Below are positions 1 through 6,955 of a stretch of DNA of 21,029 bases, piece by piece. Source of the DNA: DATKQY01 sp035532475 (GTDB lineage: Bacteria > Actinomycetota > Acidimicrobiia > Acidimicrobiales > Bog-793); assembly GCA_035532475.1 (NCBI GenBank), contig DATKQY010000062.1:1-21029 (forward strand), given 5' to 3'. How positions within the stretch are numbered: position 1 is the stretch's first letter; each line of letters opens with the position of its first letter. Below the pieces are notes generated by a model, which worked only from the letters and a program-made list of their open reading frames with translations, made no database searches and was not told the DNA's origin. The position numbers and the translations under genes are program-made.

Positions 1-173
1 AGGTTCGAGCCGAGGTGGCCTCCGGTCCGGCTGACCGCTTCGACGATGAAGCGCCGGCACTCCGCCGCCAGGGCGACGCAGCCCGCCTCGTCGAGGCGCT
101 TCACGTCGGCCGGGGAGGAGATGGTGGAAAGGAGGGGGTAGGGCGACACCTCGGACACGTCCCGCTCGATCAC
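1..173 (-). CDS. dxs: 1-deoxy-D-xylulose-5-phosphate synthase, N-terminal part (cut by window edge)
   Basis: DXS condenses pyruvate and glyceraldehyde 3-phosphate to DXP using thiamine diphosphate, the first step of the non-mevalonate isoprenoid pathway, in the cytosol. Only the first 57 or so codons are present. They read PLLSTISSPADVKRLDEAG, then a short helix, then VEAVSRTGGHLGSNL, the conserved DXS N-terminus; the GGHLGSNLG region lies near the ThDP/substrate site. The GTG at 173-171 is chosen because an AGGAGG ribosome site (180-185 on the plus strand) sits 6 nt upstream and because DXS proteins begin shortly before this motif. The frame stays open upstream to an ATG near 335, but that extension has no DXS character. 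The rest lies beyond position 1. Identification is firm; the start is likely. Confidence 0.88.
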   Translation of the reverse strand, partial: MIERDVSEVSPYPLLSTISSPADVKRLDEAGCVALAAECRRFIVEAVSRTGGHLGSN

Positions 174-298
174 GCCGTCCCTCCTCGTTCGCTCGTCGTC
201 GTCATTTGCGCAGCAGAAGACGCCCAGGGAAGGGGCCGCACCGGGGGTCCCGTCAGAGCCCCCGAGACTCGCTCTACCGGCGCCACACGAAGTGCCGA

Positions 299-312
299 TG
301 ACCAACCGGTCA
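299..312. promoter_or_regulatory. Palindromic operator-like site TGACCAACCGGTCA
   Basis: The site has 5-bp arms TGACC/GGTCA around four central bases. TGACC-n4-GGTCA is a common form of TetR-family operators in actinobacteria. It lies in the 285-nt gap between the start of dxs and the stop of the MerR-TetR regulator, so it could serve that regulator or an unseen one. Apart from this site and the dxs ribosome site, nothing convincing is seen in 174-458. Function is inferred. Confidence 0.35.
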
Positions 313-458
313 CTCGCGCTGTTCGTACCCATCCTCCCAGAACTCACCGAGGGCGTCAACGAGCCTGGTGACGGCGCCGGGAGGCAGCACGACCGGTCCG
401 CGCGGGCGGCCCGGGCATGGCTGCACGACCTGGCGTCCGGCGGCCGGAGCGGGAAGGA

Positions 459-1304
459 TCAGCCGGCGCTGTCGCGAACTTGCAGCTCAGCGATGCCTGC
501 CAGCGCCGCCGGCTCCTCGGCGGCGCGGCGCACCGCGTCGATGAACGCGCGCTGCAAGACGCCGTCGACGCTCGGCTCGCCGGGCACGGCGAGCTTCGCG
601 CGGACACTGTCACGGACCTGCAACACGACCGCCCGCAGCACCCGCCCGTGACCGGGCCGCCGCCGGGCGGCGAGCGAGGCGAGGTCGAGGACGATCACCA
701 CGTGGGGGACGAGCACGTCGGCGAGGAGCGCGACCGCCGTCTCGGCCTCGAGCAGAACCTCCCCGGCGTGCTCCGCGAATGCCACGGCCGTCCTCGTCCC
801 GACGACGGCCGCCGCCGCGAAGAACAGCTCCTCCTTGGACGCGTAGTGGCGGTAGAAGGAGCCCTTGGCGATCCCGGCGCTCCGGCAGACGTCGTCGATG
901 GTCACCTCGGCGTAGCCGTTGCGGGAGAACGCGCTGAGCCCGGCCTCGAGCAGCCGCTCCCCGGCCGACGGTCCGCTCACCGCCTGTGTGTGCACGGCGA
1001 GCAGCTGGCCCCACATCTCGGGGCGGAACACGCCGCCGGGCGGCTGGCCGAGCAGGTCGGGGAGGAGGTCGGGGAGGAGCCGGCCGATCGCCTCCAGGGA
1101 GAGGCCGCGCCGCTCGCGCAGCAGCCGCACGAGGCGCACGAGCTCGACGTGACGCTCGTCGTAGAGGAAGCGGTTGGCAGCGACCTTCACCGGCGGCGGC
1201 AGCAGCTTCGCCGCCAGGTAGTAGCGGACGGTCGCGGCGGCGACCCCGGTGCGCTCGACGAGCTCGGACATCGTGAACTGCCCGGGGAGCGCCTCGGCGG
1301 TCAC
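459..1304 (-). CDS. MerR-TetR fusion transcriptional regulator
   Basis: About 281 residues carrying two DNA-binding modules. Residues 12-80 are a MerR-type winged helix (MSELVERTGVAAATVRYY, then LPPP, then RFLYDERHVELVRLVRLLRERRGLSLEAI). Residues 112-160 are a TetR-type helix-turn-helix (ERLLEAGLSAFSRNGYAEV, then TIDDVCRSAGIAKGSFYRHY, then SKEELF). The remainder is a helical region of the kind that forms TetR ligand-binding and dimer domains. Ligand and targets are unknown. It is divergent from the DegV gene with a gap of about 70 nt, so it may control it. The start is uncertain: GTG at 1304 is used, ATG at 1271 is the alternative, and neither has a clear ribosome site. A 12-bp tandem duplication (1054-1077) encodes a PDLLPDLL repeat between the two modules. 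Confidence 0.85.
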   Translation of the reverse strand: MTAEALPGQFTMSELVERTGVAAATVRYYLAAKLLPPPVKVAANRFLYDERHVELVRLVRLLRERRGLSLEAIGRLLPDLLPDLLGQPPGGVFRPEMWGQLLAVHTQAVSGPSAGERLLEAGLSAFSRNGYAEVTIDDVCRSAGIAKGSFYRHYASKEELFFAAAAVVGTRTAVAFAEHAGEVLLEAETAVALLADVLVPHVVIVLDLASLAARRRPGHGRVLRAVVLQVRDSVRAKLAVPGEPSVDGVLQRAFIDAVRRAAEEPAALAGIAELQVRDSAG

Positions 1305-1363
1305 GACGGCACCGCGCGAGGCGCGAACCCCTGCCCCCGGCGGGACGGAGCCGAGGAGAACGG

Positions 1364-1369
1364 TAACGT
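1364..1369 (+). promoter_or_regulatory. -10 box TAACGT for a leaderless DegV start
   Basis: TAACGT ends exactly 7 nt before the GTG at 1377. This is the TAnnnT spacing expected when the first transcribed base is the start codon, and it matches five other genes in the window. No good -35 box is seen. A GAGGAG at 1353-1358, 9 nt before GTG 1368, supports the competing start. Confidence 0.4.
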
Positions 1370-1376
1370 GCCTTCC

Positions 1377-2207
1377 GTGGGCCGGGTCGTCGTCATCACC
1401 GACTCCAGCACCTGCCTGCCCGGCGAACTCGTCGACCGGTTCGGCATCCGCATGCTCCCGATCAGCTCGCACCTCCCCGAGGACAGCCCGGCCGAGGGGC
1501 CGGACGACGACTCCACCTGGCGCCTCCCCGAGTCCATCGAGCACGCCGAGCTCAGCGCGGCGAACCACCCGTTCGTCACAGAGTACCTGGCAGCCATCGA
1601 GGCGCCCGGCTCGGACGGCGCCGTGCTCGTCACCCCGGCGATCGAGTTCGCGTCGATGTTCCGCAACGCCGCGGTCGCCTCGGAGCTCGCCGGCGTGCCC
1701 GCCGTGGCGATCGACGCGCGGACCGCTGCGGCCGGCCAGGCGCTCGTCGTGCTGGCCGGCGCCGAGGCGGCGGCCGACGGTGCCGACCTGGCCGCCGTGG
1801 TGCGCGCCATCGAGGACGCCTCGCGCCGCGTCGAGCTCGTGGCGTCCCTGGCGACGCTCGAGCCGATCCGCAGGAGCGGCCCGGTGCCCGAGGCCGTGCT
1901 GCGGGCCTCCGAGCTCTCCGGCACCCGCAGCGTCTTCAGGATGCGCGCCGGAGCCATCGAGCCGCTCGGTGCCGCGGCCACGGCCGAGGAGACGCTCCAG
2001 ACGATCCGTGACGCGTTCGTGGCGAGCACCTCGGCGGGGGTGGAGCGCTCGACCATCTTCCACGCCGGCGTCCCGAAGCTGGCGGCGAAGCTCGAGGAGC
2101 TGCTCGGCGGGGTCGACTTCGTGAGCGGGTTCAGCATCGCGATGCAGGTCCACACCGGTCGCGGCGTGGTAGGAGCGGCATGGGTGCCGCGGCGGCCGGC
2201 CGCGTGA
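1377..2207 (+). CDS. DegV family protein (fatty-acid-binding fold)
   Basis: A 276-residue protein, close to the usual DegV length of about 280. The N-terminus RVVVITDSSTCLPGEL matches the DegV signature (TDSTxDLP). The two-domain DegV order follows, including SLATLEPIRRSG and a C-terminal glycine-containing region (HTGRGVVGAAW). DegV/FakB-type proteins bind a fatty acid and can present it to a fatty-acid kinase; no kinase is nearby, so the partner is unknown. The usual serine-rich loop (SSxLSGT) is not recognisable; the matching place reads VTPAIEFASMFRNA, so binding may differ. GTG 1377 is preferred from the -10 spacing and family N-termini. GTG 1368, with a GAGGAG ribosome site, adds three residues. 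It is divergent from the MerR-TetR regulator. Confidence 0.82.
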   Translation: MGRVVVITDSSTCLPGELVDRFGIRMLPISSHLPEDSPAEGPDDDSTWRLPESIEHAELSAANHPFVTEYLAAIEAPGSDGAVLVTPAIEFASMFRNAAVASELAGVPAVAIDARTAAAGQALVVLAGAEAAADGADLAAVVRAIEDASRRVELVASLATLEPIRRSGPVPEAVLRASELSGTRSVFRMRAGAIEPLGAAATAEETLQTIRDAFVASTSAGVERSTIFHAGVPKLAAKLEELLGGVDFVSGFSIAMQVHTGRGVVGAAWVPRRPAA

Positions 2208-2283
2208 ACGGCGCGTCCGGCGGCCTCGTCCGCGGTACCGTCGCGGCTACGGGCGAGCGGCGGTTGCAGCCCGGGGAGCGGGA

Positions 2284-3030
2284 ATGAACGTGCGGGGAGG
2301 CGATACCGGGACGGGCGACAGACCCGCCGCGGCGACCGGCGGCACGCCGCCGCGGGCCCGATCCCAGGCGACCGCGCCGACCGCCGCGACGCGGGTGGAC
2401 ACCGTCGGGTCGACCGAGGTCACAGCCGAGATCCCGGCCCTGCCGAGCGGCACCACCGAGCACCACTCCTACGGCGTCCTGCTGCCGGACGGCACGATCT
2501 GGTACCCGGGCTCGTCGCGACGGCTGCCCGCCCCGTTCCTGCTCCGCCTCTTCGTGTGGTTCGTCTTCTTCCTGCTCGTCCTCGGCGCGGTCGGACTCGC
2601 GGTGGAGCACTTCCACCCGACGTGGCTCTCGTTCCTCCGCAACACCGCCTCGCCGGCGGTGGCCGGACCGGCGTCGGGCAGCACCACCAGCAGCAGCACG
2701 CCCGCCGCGTCCTCCGGCTTCCGGCGCGTCGCCGCGAACGCGACGGGCGCGACCTACAGCGTCCCCGCCAGCTCGTACACGATCGAGCTCACGCTCTTCC
2801 AGGCCTGCTGGACGAAGATCAAGTCGCCGCCGAGCGCCGCCACCTATCTCCTTGAGCAGACGCTCTTGCCGAGCGAGAGCCCGAAGCTGGTCAACGTCAG
2901 CGGCAGCTCGAGCGTGGACCTCGCCGCCCAGGCCTCGAGCATCACGATCCGATCGGGGTCGACCGTGCTCGGAGAGATCACGGCGCCGAAGGTCGCCTAC
3001 ACCTACACCTTCGTCGCATCGACGAGCTGA
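2284..3030 (+). CDS. Single-pass membrane protein with RodZ-like (DUF4115-type) extracytoplasmic domain
   Basis: A 248-residue protein. Residues 1-80 are a low-complexity Ala/Thr/Pro/Gly-rich tail ending in YGVLLPDGTIWYPG. Residues 85-107 are a strongly hydrophobic membrane segment. A Ser/Thr-rich linker (about 127-145) follows, then a beta-rich domain (165-247) containing ELTLFQACWTKIKSP. That segment resembles the C-terminal DUF4115 domain of RodZ, where a Cys-Trp pair begins a small beta-sandwich. The cytoplasmic helix-turn-helix of RodZ is absent. An outside C-terminus fits the linker, and a role near the cell wall is inferred only from the domain. ATG is preceded by a purine-rich GGGGAGCGGGA stretch. 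A strong hairpin follows the stop codon. Confidence 0.7.
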   Translation: MNVRGGDTGTGDRPAAATGGTPPRARSQATAPTAATRVDTVGSTEVTAEIPALPSGTTEHHSYGVLLPDGTIWYPGSSRRLPAPFLLRLFVWFVFFLLVLGAVGLAVEHFHPTWLSFLRNTASPAVAGPASGSTTSSSTPAASSGFRRVAANATGATYSVPASSYTIELTLFQACWTKIKSPPSAATYLLEQTLLPSESPKLVNVSGSSSVDLAAQASSITIRSGSTVLGEITAPKVAYTYTFVASTS

Positions 3031-3031
3031 G

Positions 3032-3057
3032 CGCGCGGGGCCGGCAGGCCCCGCGCG
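3032..3057 (+). terminator. GC-rich hairpin terminator without U-tract
   Basis: Two bases after the TGA at 3028-3030 comes a perfect 11-bp inverted repeat (CGCGCGGGGCC, loop GGCA, GGCCCCGCGCG). There is no T-run after it, as is common for actinobacterial terminators. It would separate the membrane-protein gene from the methyltransferase. Confidence 0.6.
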
Positions 3058-3098
3058 ACCGGGACGACGCGGCCGCAGCCGCGAGAAGGAGGGCCGAG

Positions 3099-3836
3099 GT
3101 GCACGACGGCCGCGCGGCGGCTCCCGCAGGGAGCGACGCCAACATCGCCCGACAGCAGCGCTTCTGGACGCGCCGGGCCGTCTCTTGGGATCACGGCGCG
3201 GGCAACAACCCCGGGCTCGTGAAGGTGGTGGAACGGGTGCTCGCGGAGGCGGGCCCGACGCCAGGGAGCCGCGTCGTCGACCTCGGCTGCGGCTCCGGTC
3301 AGCTCACCTTGAAGATCGCGCCGCTCGTCGGGTCGGTGCTCGCCGTCGACGTCAGCCAGGCGATGATCGACCTGCTCGCAGCGAACGCCCGCCAGGCCGG
3401 CGTCGACAACGTCGAGGGACGCGCGCTGCCGATCGAGCACCTGGACGTCCCGGCCGGCTTCGTCGACCTGGTCGTGTCGAACTACGCCCTGCACCACCTC
3501 CGGGACTCGGACAAGGCGGTCGCTGTGCGCAACGCCGCGGGCTGGCTGCGACCCGGCGGCAGGCTGGTCGTCGGCGACATGATGTTCGGTCGCGGCGGCG
3601 ACCAGCGCGACCGGGAGATCATCTCCTCCAAGCTCGCGCTGATGCTCCGCAAGGGCCCGGCCGGCTGGTGGCGGATCGCCAAGAACGCCGGCCGCTACCT
3701 GCTGCGCTTCCAGGAGCGCCCGGTCTCGATGGCCTCCTGGGTCGCGATGTTCGAAGCGGCCGGCCTCGTCGACGTCCAGGCCCTCCCGGTCGTCAACGAG
3801 GCGGCGGTCGTCAGGGGGACGAAGCCGGGCGGCTGA
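3099..3836 (+). CDS. Class I SAM-dependent methyltransferase
   Basis: A 245-residue protein. Motif I VVDLGCGSGQ (about 59-68) and the following acidic LAVDVS (D84) bind S-adenosylmethionine. A VDLVVSNYALHHL segment and LRPGGRLVVGD complete the Rossmann methyltransferase core. The C-terminal part (RYLLRFQERPVSMASWVAMFEAAGL) resembles methyltransferase type 11/UbiE-like families. The substrate cannot be read from the sequence. GTG 3099 is chosen for its AGGAGG ribosome site (3087-3092, 6 nt spacing). It follows the membrane-protein gene but a strong hairpin lies between them, so co-transcription is doubtful. Confidence 0.88.
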   Translation: MHDGRAAAPAGSDANIARQQRFWTRRAVSWDHGAGNNPGLVKVVERVLAEAGPTPGSRVVDLGCGSGQLTLKIAPLVGSVLAVDVSQAMIDLLAANARQAGVDNVEGRALPIEHLDVPAGFVDLVVSNYALHHLRDSDKAVAVRNAAGWLRPGGRLVVGDMMFGRGGDQRDREIISSKLALMLRKGPAGWWRIAKNAGRYLLRFQERPVSMASWVAMFEAAGLVDVQALPVVNEAAVVRGTKPGG

Positions 3837-3978
3837 GCCGGCGCCGGCCGCCTCCGGAGCGCCCGCGCGGCGAGCTCCCCGGCGCACCGCGCTGCGGCCG
3901 CCGCAGGCCCACGCTCGCTACGCTGCGCTCGCGCCCGACACGTCCTCGCGGGCCAGACCAGGGGGAGGGAGTTGCGAC

Positions 3979-4305
3979 ATGCTCATCGCGACCACCAACG
4001 AGCTTCCCGGCTACGACATCGTCGAGGTGCTCGGCGAGGTCTTCGGCCTGACGGTCCGGTCCCGCAACGCCTTCTCCCAGATGGGCGCGGGCTTCAAGTC
4101 GATCGTCGGCGGCGAGCTCCGCGGGATGACGAAGAATTTGGAGCAGAGCCGCCAGGAGGTCATCGAGCGCCTCGCCGACGCCGCCGCAGCAAAGGGCGGC
4201 AACGCGGTCGTGGCGATGCGCTTCGACACCTCCGAGATGGGCGGCGTGTGGACCGAGATCTGCGCCTACGGCACCGCCGTGAAGGTCGTGCCGCACCAGG
4301 GCTGA
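3979..4305 (+). CDS. YbjQ/UPF0145 family protein
   Basis: A 108-residue protein, the typical size for this small cytosolic family. It matches the family pattern throughout: TTNELPGYDIVEVLGEVFG near the start, then a GL-TVRSRN segment, a central helix with ARQEVIERLADAA-like residues, and GGNAVVAMRFDTSEMG followed by EICAYGTAV. Members form ring-like oligomers in known structures; the biochemical role is unknown. The ATG follows a GGGGGAGGGAG ribosome site. A TACGCT at 3919-3924 might be its -10 box. It converges with the aldo/keto reductase. Confidence 0.88.
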   Translation: MLIATTNELPGYDIVEVLGEVFGLTVRSRNAFSQMGAGFKSIVGGELRGMTKNLEQSRQEVIERLADAAAAKGGNAVVAMRFDTSEMGGVWTEICAYGTAVKVVPHQG

Positions 4306-4313
4306 CGGGGCTG

Positions 4314-4334
4314 GCCCGCCGGCGCCGGCCGGGC
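4314..4334. terminator. Bidirectional hairpin between convergent genes
   Basis: GCCCG-CCGG-CG-CCGG-C-CGGGC forms a near-perfect stem with one bulge in the 31-nt gap between the YbjQ and aldo/keto reductase stop codons. It would serve both transcripts. No T-tract is present. Confidence 0.45.
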
Positions 4335-4336
4335 GC

Positions 4337-5215
4337 TCATTCGGGCTCGACCGCCCGCTGCAGCTCGCGGAACTGCCCGTCGGTGAGCTCGAGCGACGCC
4401 GCCGCGCAGTTCTCCTCGAGATGCCCGACGGTCGAGGTGCCGGGTATCGGCAGCATGACCGGCGAACGCCGGAGCAGCCACGCCAGGGCGACCTGGCTCG
4501 GAGTGGCGCCGGCCTCCTTGGCGACGAGATCGAGCGGCCCGCCCGGCCGGGCCAGATCCCCGGCCGCGATCGGGAACCACGGGATGAAGCCGACGCCCTC
4601 GCGCTCGCAATGGTCGAGGACGGCCTCGGAACGGCGGGTGGCGAGGTTGTAGAGATTTTGGACCGTGGCGACCGGCACGATGGCGCGCGCCGCCTCGATC
4701 TCGGGGACCGACACCTCCGAGAGGCCGACCTCGGCGACCTTGCCCTCGTCGCGCAGCTCCTTTAGGAGGCCGAACTGCTCGGCCGCGGGGACCGTCGGGT
4801 CGACCCGGTGCAACTGGAACAGGTCGAGACGCTCCACGCCGAGCCGTCGCAGGCTCATCTCGGCCTCTTGGCGGAGGTACTCCGGGCGGCCGAGGGGATG
4901 CCACTCGTCCGGGCCCGTCCGCAGCAGGCCGGCCTTCGTCGCGATGACGAGCTCCGGCGGGTACGGATGGAGCGCCTCACGGATCAGCTCCTCGCTCACG
5001 TACGGCCCGTACGAGTCGGCGGTGTCGATGAAGTCCACCCCGAGCTCGACGGCGCGCCGGAGCACCCGGATCGCCTCGTCGCGGTCGTCCGGCGGTCCCC
5101 AGATGCCCGGCCCGGTGATGCGCATCGCGCCGTAGCCGAGCCGGTGCACCACCCGTTCGCCGATGGCGAGGACCCCGCTCCCGGCAACCGGCTTGTCGAC
5201 GACGTGCTCGGCCAT
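4337..5215 (-). CDS. Aldo/keto reductase
   Basis: A 292-residue NADPH-type oxidoreductase with the (beta/alpha)8 fold. The catalytic tetrad is visible: D64 and Y69 in FIDTADSYGP, K94 in VIATKAG, and H136 in LDLFQLHRVD. The NADP phosphate-binding end is seen as LPIPGTSTVGHLEENCAAA. It resembles the bacterial aldo/keto reductases often annotated as oxidoreductase or pyridoxine 4-dehydrogenase-like; the substrate is not deducible. ATG 5215 is selected because GGAGGA lies 6 nt upstream, although the frame is open for 34 more codons. A TAGGGT (minus strand, 5316-5321) could be its -10 box with a leader of about 95 nt. The gene converges with YbjQ. Confidence 0.9.
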   Translation of the reverse strand: MAEHVVDKPVAGSGVLAIGERVVHRLGYGAMRITGPGIWGPPDDRDEAIRVLRRAVELGVDFIDTADSYGPYVSEELIREALHPYPPELVIATKAGLLRTGPDEWHPLGRPEYLRQEAEMSLRRLGVERLDLFQLHRVDPTVPAAEQFGLLKELRDEGKVAEVGLSEVSVPEIEAARAIVPVATVQNLYNLATRRSEAVLDHCEREGVGFIPWFPIAAGDLARPGGPLDLVAKEAGATPSQVALAWLLRRSPVMLPIPGTSTVGHLEENCAAASLELTDGQFRELQRAVEPE

Positions 5216-5357
5216 GTCGGTTCCTCCGCTCTCGCGCGCCTCCAGGCGAGGCGCCCCGCGCTGCGCCCGGCGCTCGCGGGACCGTCCGCCCTCCGCACGA
5301 CGCCGGACGCGGTCCACCCTAGGGGGGCGCGCCCGTGCACCGCGCGGGGCGGGGACG

Positions 5358-5891
5358 TCAGCGCTCGTGTCGCAGTGCCCGGTACCTGCCCAGCTGGTGG
5401 AGGAGCGGGAGCCGGTCCTCCCCGATGGTCACCTGCTCGATCACGCCGCGGACGAGCTGCTGGTAGCCGACCTGCTCAATGCCGACCAGCCGGCACGAGG
5501 CGACCGATCGAGCACCCGCGAGGCGTGGGCCCCACTCGGTCCACGCGAGGTCGAGCCCTTCGAAGGGATCGCCCGGATACGCGCCCGCGAACCGAGCGGC
5601 AAGGCGCTCGTCAGGCTCCTCGAGCACGTGCACGATGAACGCGCCGCTTCGCTGCGCCGCTTCGAGGAGGTCGGTGTGGGTGCCGACGAGACCGAGGACG
5701 TGAGCGGGCTCGCCCTCGGCGACGAGCAACGATGAGACGGTGAGACCCGCCGGCTCGCCCGGCTCGCCCGCGGTCCACACCGTCACCGGCTGGGCGAGGT
5801 GACCGCGCAGGCGGCGCGCCGCGTCCCGCGCTTCCGGCGGCGCGACGAAAGGATCTTCGTGGCGCAGCTGAAAGCGTCGGTCCTCGCCCAC
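5358..5891 (-). CDS. Flavin reductase-like FMN-binding split-barrel protein
   Basis: About 177 residues. The segment QPVTVWTAG, followed by PAGLTVSSLLVAEGEPAHVLG, is the flavin-binding core of the flavin-reductase-like (HpaC/RutF-type) family, and the end HQLGRYRAL is also typical. It is expected to reduce flavin with NAD(P)H or bind FMN for a partner oxygenase; no partner is adjacent. The start GTG 5891 is chosen because TAGCCT (minus strand, 5899-5904) lies 7 nt upstream, the leaderless layout. GTG 5939 would add 16 residues and has no ribosome site. It is divergent from the SDR gene with a shared 204-nt control region. Confidence 0.78.
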   Translation of the reverse strand: MGEDRRFQLRHEDPFVAPPEARDAARRLRGHLAQPVTVWTAGEPGEPAGLTVSSLLVAEGEPAHVLGLVGTHTDLLEAAQRSGAFIVHVLEEPDERLAARFAGAYPGDPFEGLDLAWTEWGPRLAGARSVASCRLVGIEQVGYQQLVRGVIEQVTIGEDRLPLLHQLGRYRALRHER

Positions 5892-5898
5892 GCTGTCG

Positions 5899-5904
5899 AG
5901 GCTA
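5899..5904 (-). promoter_or_regulatory. -10 box TAGCCT for leaderless flavin-reductase start
   Basis: TAGCCT is followed by 7 nt and then GTG at 5891-5889 on the minus strand. The spacing puts the transcription start at or next to the start codon. Confidence 0.4.
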
Positions 5905-5987
5905 ACGGTGCTCCCGAGCGTACCCCGGGCCTCCCGCACGCCGCATCGCCGCAGGCAGCGGAATCACCGCGATCGTCGCCAGGACTG

Positions 5988-6016
5988 TTGACCATCCGAG
6001 GGCGCGACGGTAGCGT
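5988..6016 (+). promoter_or_regulatory. Promoter of the SDR/alcohol dehydrogenase pair (TTGACC-17-TAGCGT)
   Basis: A -35 box TTGACC (5988-5993) and a -10 box TAGCGT (6011-6016) are 17 bp apart, the ideal housekeeping-sigma spacing, with a predicted start near 6023 and a leader of about 73 nt. The -10 box is the centre of a perfect inverted repeat GCGACG-GTAG-CGTCGC (6004-6019), a good place for a repressor. Confidence 0.6.
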
Positions 6017-6095
6017 CGCCTCCACGGCCTAAAGAGCCGCCGGCCGGGTCGTCCGCGGCCCGCGCGGGACCCAGTCGAACAGGGGGGATGCGCCC

Positions 6096-6929
6096 GTGAG
6101 CACAGAGAACGTGACGGCCGCGGCCGTCGAGCGGATCCTCGGGGTGCGCGGCAGCCGGGTGCTCGTCACCGGTGCCGCGAGCGGGATCGGCCTCGCGATC
6201 GCCGAGGCGATGGTCGAGTGCGGCGCCCGGGTCGTCGCCGCCGACCGCGACCGCGAGGGCCTGGAGATCGTGGCGAAGCGGTTCGCCGAGCTGCCGGGAG
6301 AAGTGCGCGTCGTGACGATCGACGTGACCGAGGCCGAGCAGGTGGATGCCGCCGTCGCCGAGGCCGTCGACCACTGGGGTGGGCTCGACGCCGCGTTCGC
6401 CAACGCGGGCATCTCGCTTGCGCCAGGGCTCCGGGAGAGCGGGGGGCAGCTCGAGGGGACGGACCCGGGCCGCTGGCAGCGGGTCCTCGCCGTCAACCTA
6501 GAAGGCGTCTTCTCGACCATCCGGGCCGCTTCGGTCCCGATGAAGGCACAGCAGTCGGGACGGATCGTGGCGACCGCCTCGACGGCGGGGCTGCGCGCCG
6601 ACCCGCTCGTCAGCTACTCCTACGCGGCGAGCAAGGCCGCGGTGGTCAACGTCGTCCGCCAGGCCGCCCTCGAGCTCGCCCCGCACGGTATCCGCGTCAA
6701 CGCCATCGCGCCGGGGCCGTTCCACACGAACATCGGCTCGGCGGTGCGCGCCGAGGGCTGGAAGGCGGCCGACGACTCGGTCTGGGCACGCACGGTCCCT
6801 CTCGGGCGGATGGGAGACACGAACGAGCTGAAGGGCGTGGCCCTGCTCCTCGCGTCCCAGGCGTCGAGCTTCATGACGGGCGCGGTGATCCCGGTCGACG
6901 GCGGCACCCTGATCGCCTACCCGGGCTGA
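6096..6929 (+). CDS. Short-chain dehydrogenase/reductase (SDR)
   Basis: A 277-residue classical SDR. It has the nucleotide motif VTGAASGIG (24-32), an acidic D50 after the second strand (favouring NAD over NADP), the NAG motif (103-105), N134, S162 and the Y176-x3-K180 catalytic pair (YAASK). The C-terminus ends with MTGAVIPVDGG as usual. It oxidises or reduces an alcohol/ketone group; the exact substrate is unknown. GTG 6096 has a GGGGGG-type ribosome site about 10 nt upstream. The zinc alcohol dehydrogenase begins 27 nt after its stop, so the two are probably one operon acting on related polyol or alcohol substrates. Confidence 0.9.
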   Translation: MSTENVTAAAVERILGVRGSRVLVTGAASGIGLAIAEAMVECGARVVAADRDREGLEIVAKRFAELPGEVRVVTIDVTEAEQVDAAVAEAVDHWGGLDAAFANAGISLAPGLRESGGQLEGTDPGRWQRVLAVNLEGVFSTIRAASVPMKAQQSGRIVATASTAGLRADPLVSYSYAASKAAVVNVVRQAALELAPHGIRVNAIAPGPFHTNIGSAVRAEGWKAADDSVWARTVPLGRMGDTNELKGVALLLASQASSFMTGAVIPVDGGTLIAYPG

Positions 6930-6955
6930 CGCGAGCCCCGGCGGTGCCGATCGCG

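Noticed and set aside
187..221. Eleven-codon leader peptide whose TGA overlaps the dxs GTG
   Set aside because: The ATG near 208 on the minus strand has no ribosome site and the peptide is repetitive; probably chance.
459..2153. Very long open frames on both strands over the regulator and DegV genes
   Set aside because: They are extensions created by high GC. Only the 3' portions match families, and the rest is Arg/Gly/Pro-rich without ribosome sites.
3003..3887. 294-codon minus-strand frame opposite the methyltransferase
   Set aside because: It is the antisense shadow of a gene with clear SAM-binding motifs; composition is His/Asp/Arg-rich and no domain is seen.
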